Assembly: GCF_030504955.1 (NCBI RefSeq)
Contig: NZ_JAUKTR010000004.1
Location: 1-64,000 of the forward strand
DNA: 64,000 nucleotides
From: Peiella sedimenti
Lineage (GTDB): Bacteria > Pseudomonadota > Alphaproteobacteria > Caulobacterales > Caulobacteraceae
Reading direction: 5' to 3'
Shown piece by piece: positions 55,326-64,000 of this stretch; the first letter of the stretch is position 1, and the number at the start of each line of letters is the position of its first letter. Made by a program: the position numbers and the translations under genes. The notes below the pieces were generated by a model. The model saw only the letters and a list, made by a program, of their open reading frames with translations. It ran no database searches and was not told the DNA's origin.

Positions 55326-56710
55326 GCGACCCGCTGTGGACGACCGCCGAGGTCGCCGAGGCCGCCGGCGGAACCCTGGCGGGGCCCTCGCGCGACATCA
55401 CCGGCGTCACCTTCGACAGCCGAGAGGTGCAGCCCGGCGACCTGTTCATCGCGCTGCAGGGCGTGCGCGACGGGCATGATTTCGTGCCGCAGGCCTTCGA
55501 GAAGGGCGCGGCCGCCGCCCTGGTGTCGCGGCCGGTGGGCGGCCCGGCAATTGTGGTCGGCGACACCACTCAGGCGCTGAACGAGCTGGGACGCTTCGCC
55601 CGCGAACGCGCGCCGCAGACGCGGCGCTGCGCCGTCACCGGATCGGTCGGCAAGACCAGCGTCACCCAGGCGATCCGAGCCGGCGTCGACGCGGCGGGCA
55701 AGGCGCATGGCTCGGTCAAGTCGTACAACAATCATATCGGGGTGCCGCTGACCCTGGCGCGCATGCCGCGTGACACGGAGCGGGCGGTCTTCGAGATCGG
55801 GATGAACGCGCCGGGCGAGATCGCGCCCCTGTCGCGCCTGGTGCAGCCGCACGTGGCGGTCATCACCACCGTGGGCCCGGTGCATATCGAGGCGTTCGCC
55901 GACGGGGAGGCCGGGATCGCACGCGAGAAGGCCTCCATCGTCGAGGGCCTGCCGCCGGGCGGCCTGGCGGTCCTGAACGCCGACAACCCCTGGTTCGAGA
56001 CGCTGAAGGAGATGGCGCTGCATCGCGGGGCGCGGGTGGCGGCCTTCGGGTCGCAGCCCTTTTGCGACGGACAGCTGCTGGACTATCGGGCGACCGAACG
56101 GGGCTCGCGCGTAACCGGTCGCGTCCTGGATCAGGAATACGCCTTCGACCTGGCGCAGCGGGGCGCGCACTGGGGGCTGAACAGCCTGGCGGTGTTGCTG
56201 GCCCTGGCCGAGCTGGACGTGCCGATGCAGACGGCCATCGAGGCGCTGGCGGGCTACGCGCCGCTGGCGGGACGCGGCCAGACGAGCCGCATCGCCATCG
56301 AGGGCGGCGGCTTCACTCTGATCGACGAGAGCTACAACGCCAATCCCATGTCCATGCGCGCGGCCTTCGCCTCGCTGGCGGCTCTGGACGCCGGGGCGGG
56401 ACGGCGCATCGTGGCCCTGACCGACATGTTGGAGCTGGGGGAGCACGGGCCGGGCATGCACGCGGGCCTGGCGGAGGACCTGGACCGGCTGGGCGTCGAT
56501 CTGGTGTTCACGGCCGGGCCGCTGATGCGGCATCTGCACGAGGCCCTGCCGGAGTCGCGGCGCGGCGGCTGGGCCGAGACGGCGGCCGAGCTGGCGCCCC
56601 TGGCGACGGCGGCGGTCAGGGCGGGCGACCTGGTCATGGTCAAGGGATCGAACGGCTCGAAGGCGTCGCTGATCGCGGCGGCGCTGAAGGGGCTTCACGG
56701 GGACGGCTGA
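55322..56710 (+). CDS. murF: UDP-MurNAc-tripeptide:D-Ala-D-Ala ligase
   Basis: Final ligase making the pentapeptide precursor, 462 residues. Landmarks are [17 protein letters not shown], the ATP loop [30 protein letters not shown] and [17 protein letters not shown]. The second residue of the loop is a serine-valine pair in place of the usual threonine, as often seen in MurF. Stop and mraY start share TGATG. Confidence 0.97.
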   Translation: MSDPLWTTAEVAEAAGGTLAGPSRDITGVTFDSREVQPGDLFIALQGVRDGHDFVPQAFEKGAAAALVSRPVGGPAIVVGDTTQALNELGRFARERAPQTRRCAVTGSVGKTSVTQAIRAGVDAAGKAHGSVKSYNNHIGVPLTLARMPRDTERAVFEIGMNAPGEIAPLSRLVQPHVAVITTVGPVHIEAFADGEAGIAREKASIVEGLPPGGLAVLNADNPWFETLKEMALHRGARVAAFGSQPFCDGQLLDYRATERGSRVTGRVLDQEYAFDLAQRGAHWGLNSLAVLLALAELDVPMQTAIEALAGYAPLAGRGQTSRIAIEGGGFTLIDESYNANPMSMRAAFASLAALDAGAGRRIVALTDMLELGEHGPGMHAGLAEDLDRLGVDLVFTAGPLMRHLHEALPESRRGGWAETAAELAPLATAAVRAGDLVMVKGSNGSKASLIAAALKGLHGDG

Positions 56711-57822
56711 TGTTCTACCTGCTCTATCTGAAGTTCGCCGGCCTGGCCTCGGACTACCCGCTTCTGAACCTGCTCCAGTACCAGACCGTGCGCATCGGCC
56801 TGGCCCTGGTCACGGCCCTGGCCGTGGCGGTGGGCATGGGCAGCCGTTTCATCGGCTGGATGCGCGTGAAGCAGGGACGGGGCCAGCCGATCCGCACCGA
56901 CGGCCCCGAGGGGCACCTGCTGACCAAGCAGGGCACGCCCACCATGGGCGGACTGATGATTCTGGCGGGCGTGATGGTCGCAACCCTGCTGTGGGGCGAC
57001 CTGACCAACATCCATGTCTGGGCGGCGCTGTTCGTCACCGGAGCCTATGGGGTGCTGGGCTTCCTCGACGACTACGCCAAGGTCAAGAAACAGACCTCGG
57101 CGGGCCTGACCAGCCGGCAGAAGCTTGTCGCCCAGTTCGCCGTCGCCGCCATCGCGGGCGCGCTGCTGGTGGCCTTTTCGACGCCCTCGCCCACCTCGCC
57201 CGGGCTGGAGACATCGATCGCATTTCCCTTCTTCAAGGAAGTGCTGCTGAACCTGGGCTGGTTCTATGTGGCCTTCGTCGCCTTCACCATCGCGGGCTTC
57301 TCGAACGCGGTGAATCTGACGGACGGGCTGGACGGCCTGGCCATCGTGCCGGTGATGATGGCGGCGGCGGCCTTCGGCCTGATCTCGTACCTGGTCGGCA
57401 ACTTCATCTTCGCCAACTACCTTCAAGTGCACCACGCGCCGGGCGTGGGCGAACTGGGCGTCTTCTGCGCCGCCATCATCGGCGGGGGCATGGGCTTCCT
57501 CTGGTACAACGCTCCGCCGGCCCGCATCTTCATGGGGGATACGGGCTCGCTCGCCCTGGGCGGGGCGCTGGGCGTGGTGGCCGTCTCCACCAAGCATGAG
57601 CTGGTGCTGGGCATCATCGGCGGCCTGTTCGTGGTCGAGGCCCTGTCGGTGATGATCCAGGTGGCCTACTTCAAGGCCACCAAGAAGCGCGTCTTCCTGA
57701 TGGCGCCGATCCACCATCACTTCGAAAAGATGGGCCTGTCCGAGCCCACCATCGTCATCCGCTTCTGGATCGTGGCCGCCATGCTGGCCCTGATCGGCCT
57801 GTCGACGCTGAAGCTGAGATGA
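56710..57822 (+). CDS. mraY: Phospho-MurNAc-pentapeptide transferase
   Basis: Membrane enzyme that makes lipid I on undecaprenyl phosphate, 370 residues, about ten helices. Conserved blocks are [61 protein letters not shown] and [11 protein letters not shown]. The frame opens earlier, but [11 protein letters not shown] at 56710 is the correct start. ATGA overlap with murD. Confidence 0.98.
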   Translation: MFYLLYLKFAGLASDYPLLNLLQYQTVRIGLALVTALAVAVGMGSRFIGWMRVKQGRGQPIRTDGPEGHLLTKQGTPTMGGLMILAGVMVATLLWGDLTNIHVWAALFVTGAYGVLGFLDDYAKVKKQTSAGLTSRQKLVAQFAVAAIAGALLVAFSTPSPTSPGLETSIAFPFFKEVLLNLGWFYVAFVAFTIAGFSNAVNLTDGLDGLAIVPVMMAAAAFGLISYLVGNFIFANYLQVHHAPGVGELGVFCAAIIGGGMGFLWYNAPPARIFMGDTGSLALGGALGVVAVSTKHELVLGIIGGLFVVEALSVMIQVAYFKATKKRVFLMAPIHHHFEKMGLSEPTIVIRFWIVAAMLALIGLSTLKLR

Positions 57823-59246
57823 TCCCGGTCCGCGGCTTCGAGGGCAGGACGGTGGCCGTCTTCGGGGCGGGCCGCTCAGGCCTGTCCGCCGCGGAAGCGT
57901 TGCGGGCGGGGGGCGCCGCAGTCATCATCTGGGACGACAACGGGCCGGGGCGCGAACGGGCCGCCGCCGAGGGCTTCGCCGTCGAGGATCTGAGCGCGCG
58001 CGACTGGTCGGACATCGCCGCCCTGATGCTGTCGCCGGGGGCGCCGCTGACGCACCCCAAGCCGCATTGGACCGTGGCCAAGGCACGCGCCGCGGACGCG
58101 GAGATTCTGGGCGACATCGAACTTCTGCACCGGACGCTGGAGATGATCCCGGCGGCGGACCGGCCCAAGGTCGTGGCCATCACCGGCACCAACGGCAAGT
58201 CCACCACCACGGCCCTGATCGGCTGGATGCTGAAACACGCGGGCCGCGCGGCCCAGGTGGGCGGCAACATCGGCGTCGGCGCCCTGGCGCTGGAGCCGCC
58301 GCAGAGCGCCGGGACCTATGTGCTTGAGTGCTCGTCCTACCAGCTGGATCTGACGCACCGTTTCGCGCCGGACGTAGCGGTGTGGATGAACATTTCGCCG
58401 GATCATCTGGACCGTCACGGGGGCATGGACGGCTATGTGGCCGCCAAGCGCCGCATCTTCGCCAATCAGGGGGCCGGACAGACCGCCGTGGTCGGCGTCG
58501 ACGACGCCTGGGGCCAGGCGACCTGCACCGAGTTGATGACCAGGAAGGCGCAGCGCGTCGTTCCCATTTCGGCCACGCGCGTGACCCCCGGCGGCGTGTA
58601 TGCGCTGGACGGCGTCCTCTACGACGCCACGAACGGCGCGACGCGCAAGGTGGCGGACCTGAGCCAGGCCCGGTCGCTGCCCGGGCGGCACAACGGCCAG
58701 AACGCCGCCGCGGCCTACGCCGCCGTGCGGGCCCTGGGCCTGAGCGTGGACGAGGCGGTCGAGGGCCTGCTGACCTTCCCCGGGCTGGCGCACCGGATGG
58801 AGGAGGTGGGCCGATTGGCCAAGGCCGATGGCGGAATGATCCGTTTCATCAACGACTCCAAGGCCACCAACGCCGACGCGGCGCGTCAGGCCCTGTCCAG
58901 CTACGGCCGTGTCTGGTGGATCGCCGGGGGGCGCGCCAAGGACGGCGGCATCGCAGACCTGGCCGACCTCTTTCCGCGCGTGGCCAAGGCCTATCTGATC
59001 GGCGAGGCGGCCGAGGATTTCGCCCGCACCATCGGCCACGCAGCGCCCTGGACGGTCGTGCGCGAAATGGTCGCCGCCGTCGCCGCCGCGGCAAAGGACG
59101 CCGCCGCGCAGCCCGGCGAGCAGGTGGTGCTGCTGTCGCCGGCCTGCGCCTCGTTCGATCAGTATCCGGACTTCGAGGCGCGCGGCGAGGCCTTCCGCGC
59201 CGCGGTGCAGGCCCTGGAGCCCCAGGCGCAAGTGGGGGCCGCATGA
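57819..59246 (+). CDS. murD: UDP-MurNAc-L-alanine:D-glutamate ligase
   Basis: Adds D-glutamate, 475 residues. N-terminal Rossmann part [20 protein letters not shown] loop [50 protein letters not shown] and the late [13 protein letters not shown] and GGRAKDGG. Overlaps its neighbours in ATGA at both ends. Confidence 0.97.
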   Translation: MIPVRGFEGRTVAVFGAGRSGLSAAEALRAGGAAVIIWDDNGPGRERAAAEGFAVEDLSARDWSDIAALMLSPGAPLTHPKPHWTVAKARAADAEILGDIELLHRTLEMIPAADRPKVVAITGTNGKSTTTALIGWMLKHAGRAAQVGGNIGVGALALEPPQSAGTYVLECSSYQLDLTHRFAPDVAVWMNISPDHLDRHGGMDGYVAAKRRIFANQGAGQTAVVGVDDAWGQATCTELMTRKAQRVVPISATRVTPGGVYALDGVLYDATNGATRKVADLSQARSLPGRHNGQNAAAAYAAVRALGLSVDEAVEGLLTFPGLAHRMEEVGRLAKADGGMIRFINDSKATNADAARQALSSYGRVWWIAGGRAKDGGIADLADLFPRVAKAYLIGEAAEDFARTIGHAAPWTVVREMVAAVAAAAKDAAAQPGEQVVLLSPACASFDQYPDFEARGEAFRAAVQALEPQAQVGAA

Positions 59247-60430
59247 CCGCCTATCCCGCCCATCCCTTCGCCCGCTCGGACCGCTCGCTGCTGGGCCAGT
59301 GGTGGTGGACCATCGACCGGGTGGCCCTGGCGGCGGTGCTGGCCCTGATCGCCCTGGGGGTGGCCCTGTCCTTCGCCTCCAGCCCCGCGGCGGTGGCGCG
59401 GGACGAGAACCTGTCGGCGCCCTTCCATTACGCCATCCGCATGTGCGTGTTCGCGGGCGCGGGTCTGGTCATTCTGCTGACCACGTCCCTGCTGTCGCCC
59501 CGGGGCGTCAGGCGATTGGCCTTCTTCACCCTCCTGGGCGCCATAGCGGTGATGGCGCTGCTGCCCTTCATCGGCCATTCGGCCAAGGGCGCCGCCCGCT
59601 GGATCAATCTGGGCCCCTTCGGCCTGCAGCCGTCGGAGTTCGCCAAGCCGGCCCTGATCATCATGGCCGCCTGGATGTTCGCCGAAGGCCAGAAGGGCCA
59701 GGGCGTGCCCGGCGTGTCGATCGCCTTCGGCCTCTATGCGCTGACGGCGGGCCTGCTGCTGATCCAGCCGGATATCGGCCAGACCATACTGATCACGGCG
59801 GTCTTCATGGCCGTCTTCTTCATGGCGGGCGTGCCCATCCGCTGGATCGGCATACTGGGCGCACTGGCCGTGACCGGGGCGGTCTCGACCTACTTCATCT
59901 TCCCGCACGTGCATGACCGGGTGAACACCTTCCTGTCGCCCGAGGCCGCCGATACGCACCAGATCGACCGCGCCTCCGAAGCCATCGCGGCGGGCGGCCT
60001 GTTCGGCAGCGGCGTGGGCGAAGGGGTGATGAAGCGCCACGTGCCGGACCTGCATACTGACTTCATCTATTCGGTCGCGGCCGAGGAGTTCGGCCTTGTC
60101 TTCTCGCTGCTGCTCATCGGGATGTTCGCCGTGCTGCTGGGCCGCGGCATGAGCCGGGCCATGCGCCTGACCGACCCCTTCGAGCAGACGGCGGCGGCGG
60201 GGCTGTTCGTGCTGATCGGACTGCAGGCCGCCATCAACATCGCCGTGAACCTGAACCTGATCCCCACCAAGGGGATGACCCTGCCCTTCATCAGCTATGG
60301 CGGCTCGTCCATGCTGGCCATGTGTCTGACGGCGGGGCTGGCCCTGGCGCTGACGCGGCGCAGGCCCGGCGCCTATCAGCCCGGCTCGGGCGCGGATCGC
60401 GGCTTTGGGCTTGAGCGGCAAGACGGCTAG
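59243..60430 (+). CDS. ftsW: Peptidoglycan polymerase FtsW
   Basis: SEDS-family glycosyltransferase of the divisome, 395 residues, about ten helices. Visible are FIGHSAKGAARWINLGPFGL, QPSEFAKPALIIMAAW, LIQPDIGQTILIT and IPTKGMTLPFISYGGSSML, the usual SEDS blocks including the catalytic aspartate region after IQPD. The ATG at 59243 overlaps murD; the longer open frame upstream is noise. A nine-base gap follows, then murG. Confidence 0.96.
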   Translation: MTAYPAHPFARSDRSLLGQWWWTIDRVALAAVLALIALGVALSFASSPAAVARDENLSAPFHYAIRMCVFAGAGLVILLTTSLLSPRGVRRLAFFTLLGAIAVMALLPFIGHSAKGAARWINLGPFGLQPSEFAKPALIIMAAWMFAEGQKGQGVPGVSIAFGLYALTAGLLLIQPDIGQTILITAVFMAVFFMAGVPIRWIGILGALAVTGAVSTYFIFPHVHDRVNTFLSPEAADTHQIDRASEAIAAGGLFGSGVGEGVMKRHVPDLHTDFIYSVAAEEFGLVFSLLLIGMFAVLLGRGMSRAMRLTDPFEQTAAAGLFVLIGLQAAINIAVNLNLIPTKGMTLPFISYGGSSMLAMCLTAGLALALTRRRPGAYQPGSGADRGFGLERQDG

Positions 60431-60439
60431 AACGACCCC

Positions 60440-61543
60440 ATGAGCAGTACCGACAAGGGCGTGGCCCTCCTGGCCGCCGGAGGCACCGGCGGGCACATGT
60501 TCCCGGCCGAGGCCCTGGCGCGCGAACTGATCGCACGGGGCTGGCGCGTGGTGCTGGCCACCGACGCGCGGGGCGCCCAGTACGCCCACGACTTTCCCGC
60601 AGAGAGCCGCATCGCCCTGTCGGCGGCGACGGCCAAGTCCTCCAGTCCGCTGGCCATCGCGCGGGCCGTGTTCGCCATATCGACGGGAGTGGGGCAGGCG
60701 GCGGCCGCCATCGGCAAGCTGAAGCCGCGGGTGGCGGTGGGGTTTGGCGGCTATCCCAGCCTGCCGGGCCTGATCGCCGCCTCCATGCGCGGCGTGCCGA
60801 CCGTCATTCATGAGCAGAATGCGGTGTTGGGCCGGTCGAACCGCTTTCTGGCGCGGCGCATGACAGCGGTGGCCTGCGCCTTCCCGACGCTTGAGCGCGC
60901 AGACTCCAGGACCAAGGCGCGCGCCGTGGTGGTCGGCAACCCGGTGCGGCCCGACATCGGCGCCCTCTACGGTCAGGCGTATCCGGCCACCGACGGACGG
61001 CTGCGCATCCTGGTGACGGGGGGCAGCCAGGGCGCCCGCATTCTGTCCGAGACCGTGCCGCGGGCCCTGGCCCAGATCGCCGAGCCGATCCGCGCGCGCC
61101 TGTCAGTGCGCCAGCAGGCGCGGCAGGAAAGCCTGGACGCCGCCCGCGCCGTCTATGCCGACGCCGCCATCGAGGCCCAGGTCGCGCCCTTCTTCCGGGA
61201 CATGGCCGCGCGTCTCGCCGAGACGCACCTGGTGATCGGCCGGGCGGGCGCCTCCACCTGTTCAGAACTGGCCGTGGCCGGGCGTCCGGCCCTGCTCGTG
61301 CCGCTGAAGATCGCCTCGGACGACCACCAGACGCTGAACGCCAAACACCTAGTCGACGCGGGCGCCGCGGTGGTGCTGAAGGAGGACGACGTCACCGTCG
61401 ACAGCCTGGCCGCCGCCATCCAGAACCTGCTGGCCGAGCCTGGCGGGCTTGAGCGCCGCGCCGCCGCCGCCCGTTCCGTGGCCATGCCCGACGCCGCCGC
61501 CCGTCTGGCTGACCTGGTCGAGGCGACCGCCCGCCGACTTTAA
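60440..61543 (+). CDS. murG: UDP-GlcNAc transferase to lipid I (MurG)
   Basis: Makes lipid II at the inner face of the membrane, 367 residues. Blocks: LLAAGGTGGHMFPAEALARE at the N-terminus, VGFGGYPSLPGLIAAS, TVIHEQNAVLGRSNRFLARR, ILVTGGSQGARILSE and VIGRAGASTCSELAVAGRPA. All donor-binding features are present. The next dcw-type gene murC is displaced by an MscS gene. Confidence 0.97.
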   Translation: MSSTDKGVALLAAGGTGGHMFPAEALARELIARGWRVVLATDARGAQYAHDFPAESRIALSAATAKSSSPLAIARAVFAISTGVGQAAAAIGKLKPRVAVGFGGYPSLPGLIAASMRGVPTVIHEQNAVLGRSNRFLARRMTAVACAFPTLERADSRTKARAVVVGNPVRPDIGALYGQAYPATDGRLRILVTGGSQGARILSETVPRALAQIAEPIRARLSVRQQARQESLDAARAVYADAAIEAQVAPFFRDMAARLAETHLVIGRAGASTCSELAVAGRPALLVPLKIASDDHQTLNAKHLVDAGAAVVLKEDDVTVDSLAAAIQNLLAEPGGLERRAAAARSVAMPDAAARLADLVEATARRL

Positions 61544-61584
61544 GCTTTGCGGGAACGGATGGCGCGCGAAGGGCTTTTCCCCGC

Positions 61585-62723
61585 GTGCCCGAGTTTCTGC
61601 GAGAACCCACGCGCCAGGTGATCGGCCTGTGGCGCCAGATCGGCTGGCTTCCCGACTGGGGCGCGACGGCGATCCTGGTCCTGCTGCTGATCGCCCTGGG
61701 GCTGGCTGCGCACGAGCTGCTGTTCGCCGTGTTGCGATGGGCGGTGCGGAACCGCGACGTGTTCTGGCGCGGCGTGGTCCAGCGAGCGCGCAAGAAGCTG
61801 CGCCTGGCCATGCTGATCGTGGTCGTCGCGCTGGGGATCACCGTTTCCCCCACCGACCCGGTGACGTCCGATATCGCCCGCCGCACCCTGCTGTTCGGCT
61901 TCATCCTGGTGGCGGCGTCGGTGGTCCAGGGGGCCATGGACATGTGGGCGGTGGTCTACATGCGGCGCTTCAACATCAACGCGCCGGACAACCTGATCGC
62001 GCGCAAGCACGTGACGCAGGTCCGCATCCTGCAGCGCGTCGCGGCCGCGGCCATCTGGCTGTTGGCGCTGGGGCTGGCGCTGATGACCATTCCGGGCTTC
62101 CGACAGTGGGGCATGAGCCTCTTGGCCTCGGCAGGTGTCGTGGGTCTGGTGGCGGGCCTGGCGTTGCAGCCTTTCCTGACCAATCTGGTGGCCGGCATCC
62201 AGATCGCCCTGACCCAGCCGATCCGGGTGGATGACGCGGTCATCGTGGAGGGGGAGTGGGGCAATATCGAAGAGATCGGCTCGACCTATGTGGTCGTTCG
62301 CATCTGGGACCTGCGCCGTCTGGTGGTGCCCCTGACCTATTTCACCTCCAAGCCGTTCCAGAACTGGACGCGCGAGAGCGCCGAGCTGATCGGGGCCGTC
62401 GAGCTGTGGGTCGACTACCGCGCCGACATCGACGCCATGCGCGCCGCCTTCATGGAGATGGTGAAGGCTTCGGCCCTATGGGACGGCAAGACGGCGGCGC
62501 TCCAGGTCATCGACGCCACGGAGCGGACGCTGAAGGCGCGTTGTCTGGCCAGCGCGTCTGACGGGGGCAGGGCCTGGGATCTGCGCTGCGAAATCCGTGA
62601 GAAGCTGGCCGCCTGGCTGCGTGACCACCAGCCCGAGGCCCTGCCGCGCGACCGCATCGAGCTGGAGCGGGAATCCACAGGCCGGCGGGTGCAAAGCGGG
62701 GAAGAGCCCGCTATTACGCGGCA

Positions 62724-62727
<4 letters not shown>
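61585..62727 (+). CDS. MscS-family mechanosensitive channel inside the dcw cluster
   Basis: A 380-residue membrane protein. Helices at about 30-55, 73-90, 100-120 and 150-170 lead into the MscS core: [80 protein letters not shown]. This matches the pore helix and beta domain of small-conductance channels. Start is a GTG 41 bases after murG; its stop overlaps murC by ATGA, so it is translated as part of the cluster. A link between turgor and cell-wall synthesis is tempting but only inferred. Confidence 0.9.

Positions 62728-64000
<1,273 letters not shown>

Overview
The window is high-GC alphaproteobacterial chromosome, most likely from the Caulobacteraceae (Caulobacter/Brevundimonas type). The evidence is a popZ gene lying between a tolC-like gene and valS, a fliX gene divergent from flgI, a DksA with a degenerate zinc finger, a LexA box of the GTTC-N7-GTTC type and CtrA-like boxes. 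Genes are packed tightly and many start on the stop codon of the gene before (ATGA, GTGA, TGATG). I see no insertion sequence, prophage, CRISPR array or rRNA operon.

Left part (1-13.7 kb): one copy of a 122-bp hairpin repeat, a UvrD/PcrA helicase, small membrane proteins, a sterol-desaturase-like protein of unusual composition, a DUF2236 protein, a VIT-type transporter, TrmFO, two paralogous multi-pass membrane proteins followed by a CPBP protease, and uvrA with a LexA box. A group III truncated haemoglobin closes this part.

Middle part (13.8-39.3 kb): an ABC-F protein and a flagellar block (flgI, a rod-binding protein and an FlbY/FlgN-like protein on the minus strand; fliX on the plus strand), then dksA and gltX. 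Next come a LOG protein, tRNA-Asn, a probable small RNA, a hybrid histidine kinase, a SpoU methyltransferase and tRNA-Cys. A Pcm-like protein, TolC, PopZ, ValS and TlyA follow. Then there is an envelope pair (Sel1-type lipoprotein and beta-helix protein), a free methionine-R-sulfoxide reductase, a SemiSWEET, an iron-permease-family protein, a lipoprotein amidase and a GNAT.

Right part (39.3-64 kb): the second copy of the 122-bp repeat, ettA, and a large secreted metalloprotease built from two tandem serralysin-like halves that share a nearly identical RTX block. Then come a 2-hydroxyacid dehydrogenase, an ArsR-methyltransferase fusion with an operator-like palindrome at its start, a TerB/DnaJ protein, an AmpD-like amidase and the RNase P RNA. 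The window ends in the dcw division and cell-wall cluster: mraZ, rsmH, ftsL, ftsI, murE, murF, mraY, murD, ftsW, murG, an inserted MscS-family channel gene and murC (cut by the window end). mraZ is preceded by three CCCA boxes exactly 10 bp apart, a likely MraZ operator.

The most unusual items are the mosaic double metalloprotease, the hairpin repeat, the orphan terminator with a CtrA-like box (candidate small RNA), the Pcm-like protein without a SAM-binding loop, and the MscS gene inside the dcw cluster.
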